A DNA stretch of 23,364 nucleotides from JASFUX01 sp050050115 (GTDB lineage: Bacteria; Pseudomonadota; Alphaproteobacteria; Caulobacterales; Maricaulaceae): contig JASFUX010000017.1 of assembly GCA_050050115.1 (NCBI GenBank), positions 1 to 23,364 on the forward strand, read 5' to 3'. Under the pieces are notes generated by a model that searched no databases, was not told the origin of the DNA, and saw only the letters and a list, made by a program, of their open reading frames with translations. Made by a program: the position numbers and the translations under genes. This document shows positions 8,039-14,031 of this stretch, one piece after another. The first letter of the stretch is position 1; the number at the start of each line of letters is the position of its first letter.

Positions 8039-9625
8039 ATGAGCGATGAACGAAGCCAGGCTTGGGCGAAGGTGTTCGACGCGGCCGACGCAGCGTCCGC
8101 GCGACGGCTCGCCGATGACGTGCGCGGCGAGGCGGGCCGGTTCGACCGCCTGACGCTGGAGCCGTCCGGGCTTTACCTCGACCTCGCCAAGCAGCCGCTC
8201 GACGCGGCGACGTTCTTCGCGCTCATCGAGCTGGCGCACGCCTGCGACCTCGAAGCCAAGCGCGACGCGCTGTTCGCCGGCGCGCACGTCAACCCGAGCG
8301 AGGACCGCCCGGCGTTGCACATGGCGCTGCGGGGCTCGACGCCGGGCGTCGTCGCGAACGGCGAGGACGTCTCTGCGTTCGCCGAAGAGACCCGCGCCCG
8401 AGTGCGCGCCTTCGCCGAGGCTGTCCGGTCGGGGACGCGGACCGGGGCGACTGGGCGGCGGCTGACACAGGTCCTGCACATCGGCATCGGCGGGTCGGAC
8501 CTCGGCCCGCGTCTTGTCGCCGAGGCGCTGATGCGCGAGCAGGACGCGGGCTTGACGCTGCGCTTCGCCGGCAACGTCGATCCGGCGGAGATCAACGACG
8601 CGATCTCCGGCCTCGATCCGGAAGCGACCTTGGTGGTCGTCGTCTCGAAATCGTTCACGACGCAAGAAACGCGTTTGAACGCCGAGGCGGCGCGCGCCTG
8701 GCTGACCGAAACGCTCGGCGACAAGGCGGGCGCGCACGTCGCCGCCGTCACTGCGCGGCCCGATCGCGCTACGGAATTCGGCGTCGCCGAGGATGCGATC
8801 TTCCCGTTCCGCGACTGGGTCGGCGGGCGCTATTCGGTCTGGTCGGCGGTCAGCCTGGCGCTCGACATCTGCCTCGGGCCGGAGACCATCGACGCATTCC
8901 GCGCCGGCGCGGGCGAGATGGACGCGCACTTCAAGACGGCTCCGCTCGAGGCGAACGCCCCGGTGCTGATGGCGCTGACCGACGTGCTCAACCGCTCGGT
9001 CCTCGGCCGGTCGAGCCGCTGCGTGGTTCCTTACTCGCGCCGGCTGCGGCTGTTGCCCGCGTACCTGCAGCAGCTGGAGATGGAGTCGAACGGCAAAGGC
9101 GTCACCTTGACGGGCGGGGACGCGGGCCTGACGTCCCAGGTCGTCTGGGGCGCGAAGGGCACGAACGCGCAGCACGCCTTCTTCCAGCAGCTCCACCAGG
9201 GGCCCGACGTCGTGCCGGTCGACTTCATCGGCGTGCTCGCCGACGCCGAGGCGCGGCCCGAGATGCACCGGGCGCTGCTCGCCAACCTCTTCGCCCAGAG
9301 CGAGGCGTTGCTCGTCGGCGACCCGGACGCCGCGGCGCCGCACAAACGGTTCCCCGGCGATCGGCCGTCGAGCATGCTTCTGCTCGACCGTCTCGACGCC
9401 CGCGCGCTCGGCGCGCTTTTAGCGCTTTACGAGCACAAGGTTTTCGCCGCCGCGGCGATCTGGGACATCAATCCGTTCGATCAATGGGGGGTCGAGCTCG
9501 GCAAGATCATTGCCGGAACCATCCTTCCCGAGCTCGCGCCGGACGCCCAAACCGCCGGAAAAAGAGACCCTTCGACCGCGGCGCTGATCAACCGGGCCCG
9601 GCGAGCCAATGGAAGCGGGGGATAA
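8039..9625 (+). CDS. pgi: Glucose-6-phosphate isomerase
   Basis: Cytoplasmic enzyme interconverting glucose 6-phosphate and fructose 6-phosphate. The signatures appear in order: HIGIGGSDLGPRLVAEAL (phosphate-binding region), VVVSKSFTTQET, FPFRDWVGGRYSVWSA (family signature 1), QQLEMESNGKG with the catalytic Glu, GTNAQHAFFQQLHQG with the catalytic His, and WDINPFDQWGVELGK (signature 2, catalytic Lys). The length of 528 aa is normal for bacterial Pgi. GTG 8033 is also open, but GAGCGGGG just upstream and the SDER N-terminus favour ATG 8039. It stands alone between two terminators, so it is probably a single transcription unit. In this kind of organism it could serve gluconeogenesis and Entner-Doudoroff cycling as much as glycolysis. 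Confidence 0.97.
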   Translation: MSDERSQAWAKVFDAADAASARRLADDVRGEAGRFDRLTLEPSGLYLDLAKQPLDAATFFALIELAHACDLEAKRDALFAGAHVNPSEDRPALHMALRGSTPGVVANGEDVSAFAEETRARVRAFAEAVRSGTRTGATGRRLTQVLHIGIGGSDLGPRLVAEALMREQDAGLTLRFAGNVDPAEINDAISGLDPEATLVVVVSKSFTTQETRLNAEAARAWLTETLGDKAGAHVAAVTARPDRATEFGVAEDAIFPFRDWVGGRYSVWSAVSLALDICLGPETIDAFRAGAGEMDAHFKTAPLEANAPVLMALTDVLNRSVLGRSSRCVVPYSRRLRLLPAYLQQLEMESNGKGVTLTGGDAGLTSQVVWGAKGTNAQHAFFQQLHQGPDVVPVDFIGVLADAEARPEMHRALLANLFAQSEALLVGDPDAAAPHKRFPGDRPSSMLLLDRLDARALGALLALYEHKVFAAAAIWDINPFDQWGVELGKIIAGTILPELAPDAQTAGKRDPSTAALINRARRANGSGG

Positions 9626-9804
9626 TTTCTCTTTTTTGTGACAGAAAAAGAAACCCCGATTTTTCTCAAATCGCGAAATATCTTGTCTGCATTACGCGTC
9701 GTCCATGAACGGCGCGTCAGAGCGTGAAGCCAAGCCGGGTCAAGAATTCCCCCGAGGCGCGCCGTATGCGGTCTATGACTTCGCAAATGCAGCATGCCAT
9801 TTTC

Positions 9805-9833
9805 TTGACACACATCGGTTTCCGCGCTGACAT
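9805..9833 (+). promoter_or_regulatory. Sigma70-type promoter for the candidate small RNA
   Basis: A perfect -35 TTGACA (9805-9810), a 17-nt spacer, and TGACAT (9828-9833) as a moderate -10 matching consensus positions 1, 5 and 6. Transcription would start near 9840, directly before the first hairpin of the candidate RNA. Confidence 0.6.
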
Positions 9834-9839
9834 GCGTAA

Positions 9840-9945
9840 GTCCGCTGGAACCGAGCCTCCGGCGGCAGGCGTTTCGGGGAGGAAACGCCAACTATTCGAC
9901 CGACCGACATTTGCGGACCAGTGAATAACTGGTCCGCTTTTTTTT
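9840..9945 (+). ncRNA. Candidate trans-acting small RNA, three hairpins
   Basis: A stand-alone RNA of about 105 nt is predicted from three linked signals: a TTGACA promoter upstream, a compact series of hairpins, and a canonical terminator. Hairpin 1 pairs CCGCTGGA (9842-9849) with TCCGGCGG (9858-9865), 8 bp including one G-U, with an 8-nt loop. Hairpin 2 pairs GGCGTTTC (9868-9875) with GAAACGCC (9882-9889), perfect, exposing loop GGGGAG. A single-stranded linker 9890-9912 with CGACCGACCGAC follows, then the terminator hairpin. The GGGGAG loop could be a pairing seed or a GGA-type protein site. No open frame inside has a good start, and I do not recognise a named RNA family. It lies between pgi and a convergent hydrolase gene. 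Confidence 0.6.
9913..9945 (+). terminator. Canonical intrinsic terminator
   Basis: GCGGACCAGT (9913-9922) pairs perfectly with ACTGGTCCGC (9928-9937) around loop GAATA and is followed by eight T residues (9938-9945). It works on the + strand only, since the other side has no T-run. It lies 288 nt beyond the pgi stop, which fits better with ending a separate RNA than ending pgi itself. Confidence 0.92.
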
Positions 9946-9974
9946 GTTCGAAGTCTTGGCGCACCTTGCAGGCG

Positions 9975-11195
9975 CTATTCGTCGGCAAGTCCATGCTCAA
10001 TGATCGGCAGCAGGCCGCCGAGGATCGCGACCCCGTCAGGTACGTTGTCGGCGTTGGTCATGAAGGCGATCGCGACGCCGTCTTGCGGTTCGAGGATGAG
10101 CGCGGTTGACGTGCCCGCCTGACCGCCAGTGTGCATCCAATATCTCTTCCCGCCGATCTCAAAGAACGTGATCCCATGACCGTATTCCGTGGTCACCGCC
10201 GCGCCGTCTGGACCGATCATCGGGCTGATCATGGTCTCCGCCGAGGCGTCCGAGACGAGTTCTCGGTCGTGAAAGGCCAAGGCGAAGCGCACCAGTTCGG
10301 CGGCCGTGGCCAAGTGTCCTCCGGCCGGGAGGTTCTCGCTGATGTCGCGTAGATCGGCGCGGCGCAAGTCGCGGTCGGCGAGCGAGTAGAGCCCGGCGCG
10401 GTTGGGCGTGATCGCCCAGACATCGTCATCGATGATGGAGGCGACTCCCGCTGGGGCGAACACCTCGTCGCGCATGATCGTGCGATAATCGCGCGCGCCG
10501 TCGGCGCCTTCGAGCACGCAGCCGAGAACCCGATATCCGAACGAGGAATAGAGGAATTCCGTGCCCGGCTCGAACCGAAGCGGGTCGTTCTTGAAGCTGT
10601 CCAGCGGCGCGATCATGTCCGTGTAGCGCTGATAGCGGCTGATCTGATCGCGCAGCCGACGCAGCTCGACGGCGGAGCGCTCGGCCTCGGTGCTCGCCGC
10701 GGCCGCTTCGTCCGCGTAGTCGGTATAGTGCCGAATGCCCGATGTGTGCGTCAGCAGATGGCGCGTTGTTATGGTCCAGGGCTTTTCGGGAAACGCCGGA
10801 CAATAGTTCTGGATCGGCGCGTCAAGGTCGAGCTTGCCGTCCTCGACCAGCGCCATGACGGCGGTCGCGGTCATCCATTTCGAGATCGAGGCGGTTCGAT
10901 ACAGCGTCTCCGTCGTGGCCGGGACGTTGTTCTCAACGTCGGCGAGGCCCCAAGCTCCATTGAAAAGGATCTCCCCGTCCCGTCCGACTGCGACTTGCGC
11001 TGAGGGCGCACCGCTGGATTCGAGCGCCGATAAGACGAATTCGCTAAGTTCACCGCGCCATGTTGGTTCGTTGGAAGAGGCGTCCGGGGTCGATGCGCAT
11101 CCCGCCAGCCCTGCGAAGACAACAATCGCGCTGACGACAGGTGCGCGCCGCGACCAAGCCTCGAAAATCCCCTTGTGTTCGACGCTCCGCCCCAT
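9975..11195 (-). CDS. LACTB-like serine hydrolase lipoprotein (class C beta-lactamase fold)
   Basis: Predicted membrane-anchored serine hydrolase of 406 aa. The N-terminus has a hydrophobic stretch ending in lipobox LAGC (Cys33). The catalytic motif is Ser103-Ile-Ser-Lys106 in YRTASISKWMTATAVM. HTSGIRHY follows, a pattern typical of LACTB-type proteins. YSSFGYRVLG takes the place of the YxN motif, with Ser for Asn, and HTGGQAG is the third motif. Family members include D-aminopeptidases, esterases and peptidases, so antibiotic hydrolysis should not be assumed. A TTG at 11213 is open, but GGGAGAG in that stretch serves as the ribosome site for ATG 11195. The gene converges on the small RNA and its terminator. 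The substrate is unknown. Confidence 0.9.
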   Translation of the reverse strand: MGRSVEHKGIFEAWSRRAPVVSAIVVFAGLAGCASTPDASSNEPTWRGELSEFVLSALESSGAPSAQVAVGRDGEILFNGAWGLADVENNVPATTETLYRTASISKWMTATAVMALVEDGKLDLDAPIQNYCPAFPEKPWTITTRHLLTHTSGIRHYTDYADEAAAASTEAERSAVELRRLRDQISRYQRYTDMIAPLDSFKNDPLRFEPGTEFLYSSFGYRVLGCVLEGADGARDYRTIMRDEVFAPAGVASIIDDDVWAITPNRAGLYSLADRDLRRADLRDISENLPAGGHLATAAELVRFALAFHDRELVSDASAETMISPMIGPDGAAVTTEYGHGITFFEIGGKRYWMHTGGQAGTSTALILEPQDGVAIAFMTNADNVPDGVAILGGLLPIIEHGLADE

Positions 11196-11231
11196 GACGC
11201 TCTCTCCCGCCAAATCCTACAGAGCTTATTG

Positions 11232-11258
11232 ATTATCGATAAATGACATGCGCGGCAA
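11232..11258 (-). promoter_or_regulatory. Candidate promoter/palindrome upstream of the serine hydrolase
   Basis: Read on the minus strand, TTGCCG (11258-11253) and GATAAT (11237-11232) are spaced 15 nt, slightly short for sigma70. The -10 overlaps a perfect 10-bp palindrome TTATCGATAA (11233-11242) in an AT-rich island that contrasts with the surrounding GC-rich DNA. It may be an operator or only the melted promoter region. Confidence 0.35.
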
Positions 11259-11314
11259 GAGCGAATTCGGGCTTTGACGTCGGCTGGTCGGCGATGCGCA
11301 GACGGTGGAAGGGC

Positions 11315-11349
11315 AAAAGAAAACGGCCCCTCCGGCGAAGGAGGGGCCG
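11315..11349 (-). terminator. Intrinsic terminator of groESL
   Basis: On the minus strand a perfect 10-bp stem (CGGCCCCTCC paired with GGAGGGGCCG, 11349-11340 and 11333-11324) has a 6-nt loop and is followed by TTTTCTTTT (11323-11315). It begins 32 nt after the groEL stop. Confidence 0.92.
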
Positions 11350-11381
11350 CTCTTCTTTCAAGTCTGGAACGGTTCTGAACC

Positions 11382-13016
11382 TTAGAAGCCCATCCCGCCC
11401 ATGTCGCCGCCGGGCATCGCCGGGGCTGCGCTTTCCTTCTTCGGCTTTTCAGCGACCGAAGCTTCCGTGGTCAGGATCAGCGAAGCGATCGACGCGGCGT
11501 CTTGCAGCGCGGTGCGCACCACTTTGACCGGGTCGACGATGCCGGCCTCGACCATGTCGAGATACTCTTCGGTCTGGGCGTTGAAGCCCCAGTTGGCCTT
11601 GTTCTCGTCGGTGACCTTGCCGACCACGATCGAGCCCTCGACGCCCGCGTTCTCCGCAATCTGACGGATCGGAGCTTCGAGCGCCTTGCGAACGATCTCG
11701 ATGCCGGCGTTCTGGTCGTCGTTGTCGCCCTTGACGTCGATGAAGCGCGCAGCGCGCAACAGCGCGACACCGCCGCCGGGGATGATGCCTTCTTCGACCG
11801 CAGCGCGGGTCGCGTTCAAGGCGTCGTCGACGCGGTCCTTCTTCTCCTTCACCTCGACTTCGGTCGCGCCGCCGACCTTGATCACCGCAACGCCGCCGGC
11901 GAGCTTGGCCAAGCGTTCTTGCAGCTTCTCACGGTCGTAATCGGACGTCGTGTCTTCGATCTGGGTGCGGATCTGGCTGACGCGAGCTTCGATGTCCTTC
12001 TTGCCGCCCGCGCCGTCGACGATCGTGGTGTCGTCCTTGGTGATCGCGACTTTCTTGGCGGTGCCGAGCATGTCGAGGGTGACGTTCTCGAGCTTGATGC
12101 CGAGGTCCTCGGAGATCACCGTGCCGCCGGTCAGGATCGCGATGTCTTCGAGCATCGCCTTGCGGCGATCGCCGAAGCCCGGCGCCTTGACGGCCGCGAT
12201 CTTCAGACCGCCGCGCAGCTTGTTCACCACCAGGGTCGCGAGCGCTTCGCCCTCGACGTCTTCGGCGATGATCAGCAGCGGACGCGACGACTGGACCACC
12301 GATTCCAGAATCGGCAGCAAAGCTTGCAGCGAGGAAAGCTTCTTCTCGTGCAGGAGGATGTAGGGGTCCTCCAGCTCGGCGCGCATCTTGTCGGCGTCGG
12401 TGATGAAGTAGGGCGAGAGATAGCCGCGGTCGAACTGCATGCCCTCGACAATGTCGAGCTCGGTCTCGAGCGACTTGGCTTCCTCGACCGTGATCACGCC
12501 TTCGTTGCCGACCTTGTCCATCGCCTTGGCGATCATGTCGCCGATTTCTTTCTCGCCGTTGGCGGAAATCGTGCCGACTTGAGCGATCTCGGCGTTGGTG
12601 TCGACTTTCTTCGACTTGGCCGCGATGTCCTTGACGACCTCGGCGACGGCCTTGTCGATGCCGCGCTTCAAGTCCATCGGGTTCATGCCGGCCGCGACGC
12701 GCTTCATGCCTTCGCGAACAATCGCTTGGGCGAGCACGGTGGCGGTGGTGGTGCCGTCGCCGGCCTCGTCGTTGGTCTTCGAGGCGACTTCGCGGACGAG
12801 CTGAGCGCCCATGTTCTCGAACTTGTCTTCAAGCTCGATTTCCTTCGCGACGGTGACGCCGTCCTTGGTGGTGCGCGGTGCGCCGAAGGATTTTTCCAAC
12901 ACCACGTTGCGGCCCTTGGGCCCGAGCGTGACCTTCACCGCGTTGGCGAGGATGTCGACGCCGCGCAGCATGCGCTCGCGCGCATCAGCGCCGAATTCGA
13001 CTTCTTTGGCAGCCAT
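11382..13016 (-). CDS. groEL: Chaperonin GroEL (60 kDa, Cpn60)
   Basis: Subunit of the ATP-driven double-ring chaperonin that folds cytoplasmic proteins with GroES. The protein has 544 aa, the usual length. VTLGPKGRNVVLEKSFGAP opens the equatorial domain, Asp87-GTTTAT is the ATP/Mg site, and RVDDALNATRAAVEEG-IIPGGG carries the second catalytic Asp region. The C-terminus is the flexible Gly/Met tail, here short (GGDMGGMGF). The start is fixed by MAAKEVEFG and by AGAAGAAGG upstream. groES lies 56 nt upstream on the same strand, and a strong terminator follows. A CIRCE element ahead of groES implies HrcA control. Long frames on the opposite strand are codon-composition shadows. Confidence 0.99.
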   Translation of the reverse strand: MAAKEVEFGADARERMLRGVDILANAVKVTLGPKGRNVVLEKSFGAPRTTKDGVTVAKEIELEDKFENMGAQLVREVASKTNDEAGDGTTTATVLAQAIVREGMKRVAAGMNPMDLKRGIDKAVAEVVKDIAAKSKKVDTNAEIAQVGTISANGEKEIGDMIAKAMDKVGNEGVITVEEAKSLETELDIVEGMQFDRGYLSPYFITDADKMRAELEDPYILLHEKKLSSLQALLPILESVVQSSRPLLIIAEDVEGEALATLVVNKLRGGLKIAAVKAPGFGDRRKAMLEDIAILTGGTVISEDLGIKLENVTLDMLGTAKKVAITKDDTTIVDGAGGKKDIEARVSQIRTQIEDTTSDYDREKLQERLAKLAGGVAVIKVGGATEVEVKEKKDRVDDALNATRAAVEEGIIPGGGVALLRAARFIDVKGDNDDQNAGIEIVRKALEAPIRQIAENAGVEGSIVVGKVTDENKANWGFNAQTEEYLDMVEAGIVDPVKVVRTALQDAASIASLILTTEASVAEKPKKESAAPAMPGGDMGGMGF

Positions 13017-13072
13017 GTGCGTATACCTTCTTCTCGAAGCTGTTCGTCTTTATCCGGATAAGAGGCGCGGCG

Positions 13073-13390
13073 TTACGCAGCGGCCTTCTTCTTGGCGGGC
13101 TTGGTCTCGATCACGCCGAGGATGTCGCTCTCTTTCATGATGAGCAGCTCCTCGCCGTCGATCTTGACCTCGGTGCCGGACCACTTGCCGAAAAGCACCC
13201 GGTCGCCGGCCTTGACGTCGAGCGGCGCAACCTTGCCGTCTTCGCTTTTGAGGCCCGCGCCCGTGGCGACGACTTCGCCTTCCTGGGGCTTTTCCTTGGC
13301 GGTGTCGGGGATGATGATCCCGCCGGCGGTCTTTTCTTCCTCGTCGAGGCGACGCACGAGCACTCGGTCGTGCAGGGGACGAAACGCCAT
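13073..13390 (-). CDS. groES: Co-chaperonin GroES (10 kDa)
   Basis: Seven-subunit lid of the GroEL chamber. The 105-aa product starts MAFRPLHDRVLVRRLDEE and is followed by the mobile loop EEKTAGGIIIP that docks on GroEL. GDRVLFGKWSG, VKIDGEELLIMKESDILG and a Lys/Ala-rich tail come after. The usual GroES length is about 95-97, so the ETKPAKKKAAA tail is a small extension. An upstream in-frame start exists (13438), but GGAG just before 13390 and the family N-terminus decide for 13390. It is the first gene of groES-groEL, downstream of the CIRCE element and a TTGACG promoter. Confidence 0.98.
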   Translation of the reverse strand: MAFRPLHDRVLVRRLDEEEKTAGGIIIPDTAKEKPQEGEVVATGAGLKSEDGKVAPLDVKAGDRVLFGKWSGTEVKIDGEELLIMKESDILGVIETKPAKKKAAA

Positions 13391-13450
13391 CTGGCCCTTC
13401 TCCGTAATTTTGAGTTGATCCCTGAGAGGCTGCTGCAACCCCAGCGCGAC

Positions 13451-13477
13451 TTAGCACTCATCGCCCTCGGCTGCTAA
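13451..13477. promoter_or_regulatory. CIRCE element (HrcA operator)
   Basis: TTAGCACTC (13451-13459), 9-nt spacer, GGCTGCTAA (13469-13477). The consensus is TTAGCACTC-N9-GAGTGCTAA, so one arm is perfect and the other has two changes. It lies between the groESL promoter and groES, the usual place for heat-shock repression by HrcA. Confidence 0.88.
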
Positions 13478-13489
13478 CAGCTCGCGGCG

Positions 13490-13518
13490 GAGGTAGGCGA
13501 GCAGGCCCCGGGCGTCAA
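13490..13518 (-). promoter_or_regulatory. groESL promoter
   Basis: On the minus strand TTGACG (13518-13513), a 17-nt spacer, and TACCTC (13495-13490), directly upstream of CIRCE, so HrcA would sit over the start site. The -35 is extended to CTCTTGACG, so a heat-shock sigma factor could share it. Not separable by eye. Confidence 0.6.
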
Positions 13519-13566
13519 GAGGCGAACGCGGAGCGGCGAGATATTTTTCTGTCCCGCCAAGGCGGC

Positions 13567-13595
13567 TTGACCCGCGGCGACTCTTTTACTACACA
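13567..13595 (+). promoter_or_regulatory. Promoter of the blaI-blaR1-like operon
   Basis: TTGACC (13567-13572), 17-nt spacer, and TACACA (13590-13595). The -10 is contained in the dyad CTACACATGTAG, so repressor binding and polymerase binding would exclude each other. Its -35 lies 49 bp from the -35 of the divergent groESL promoter. Confidence 0.65.
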
Positions 13596-13626
13596 TGTAG
13601 AACTACGAGTGTCGTAGAATGTCTAC
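13589..13626. promoter_or_regulatory. Cluster of BlaI/MecI-type operators
   Basis: Three dyads in 38 bp: CTACACATGTAG (13589-13600), which contains the BlaI/MecI core TACA-N2-TGTA exactly; CTACGAGTGTCGTAG (13603-13617); and GTAGAATGTCTAC (13614-13626), which overlaps the second. All lie between the -10 and the blaI ribosome site. This is classical autoregulation by the repressor encoded next. Confidence 0.78.
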
Positions 13627-13644
13627 GACGCAGGAGGACCGAGC

Positions 13645-14031
13645 ATGGCGGACAAGGACGTTCGGCTGACGGAGGTTCAGCTCGCGGTGATGCGCGCGCT
13701 GTGGGAGGCCGGCAAGGCCTCGACGTCCGAGGTCTACGAACGCGCCGGCAAGCCGCGGCGGCTGGCCTATACGACCGTGGCCACGCTGCTTGCGCGGCTT
13801 GAGAAGCGGGGTTTGGTGAAATCCGCCAAGGCGCAGGGCGAACGCGTGTTCGAGCCGCTGGTCACCGAAGACGAAGCGACCCGCTCGATGGTCTCTTCAC
13901 TGGTCGATACGGTGTTCAAAGGCGATCCGGCCGCGCTGCTGTCGCACCTCGTGCGTGAGGAAGAGCTCGGTGCGGGCGACCTCGACACCATCCGCAAGAT
14001 GCTGGGCAAGGGGAGCAAGAACGATGGATAG
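13645..14031 (+). CDS. BlaI/MecI/CopY-family transcriptional repressor
   Basis: Winged-helix repressor of 128 aa. The N-terminal DNA-binding domain begins LTEVQLAVMRALWEAGKAS, with TSEVYERAG, then the recognition region AYTTVATLLARLEKRGLVKS and wing GERVFEPLV, all typical of BlaI/MecI. The C-terminal helices (residues ~75-125) serve dimerisation and normally contain the bond cut by the BlaR1 protease. AGGAGG (13632-13637) precedes the ATG. The stop overlaps the start of the M56 protease gene by 8 nt, the standard blaI-blaR1 coupling. Its likely targets are its own promoter and perhaps distant genes; no beta-lactamase gene adjoins it. The family is secure; the physiological signal is not known. 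Confidence 0.95.
   Translation: MADKDVRLTEVQLAVMRALWEAGKASTSEVYERAGKPRRLAYTTVATLLARLEKRGLVKSAKAQGERVFEPLVTEDEATRSMVSSLVDTVFKGDPAALLSHLVREEELGAGDLDTIRKMLGKGSKNDG

Noticed and set aside
7892..9343. A 483-codon frame opposite pgi
   Set aside because: Pgi carries all catalytic signatures on the + strand; the antisense translation has none.
9630..9656. A/T-rich imperfect inverted repeat just after pgi (TTTCTC...GAAAAAGAAA)
   Set aside because: The stem is weak with a bulge and pairs only A and T; not a convincing terminator.
9724..9924. A 66-codon frame across the candidate small RNA
   Set aside because: No ribosome site, no recognisable product, and its stop lies inside the terminator stem; promoter and hairpins fit a non-coding RNA better.
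9975..11195. Reading the serine hydrolase as an antibiotic beta-lactamase controlled by the nearby blaI
   Set aside because: LACTB-type motifs and the YSS variant do not indicate beta-lactam hydrolysis, and no BlaI-type TACA-N2-TGTA dyad was seen upstream of it.
11502..13061. A 519-codon open frame opposite groEL
   Set aside because: GroEL on the other strand is unmistakable; the frame is a codon-bias shadow rich in Asp, Leu, Arg and Val with no family motifs.
13955..14023. Upstream start for the BlaR1-like protease
   Set aside because: Lies inside blaI in another frame; ATG 14024 gives the expected N-terminal membrane helix and the usual overlap.
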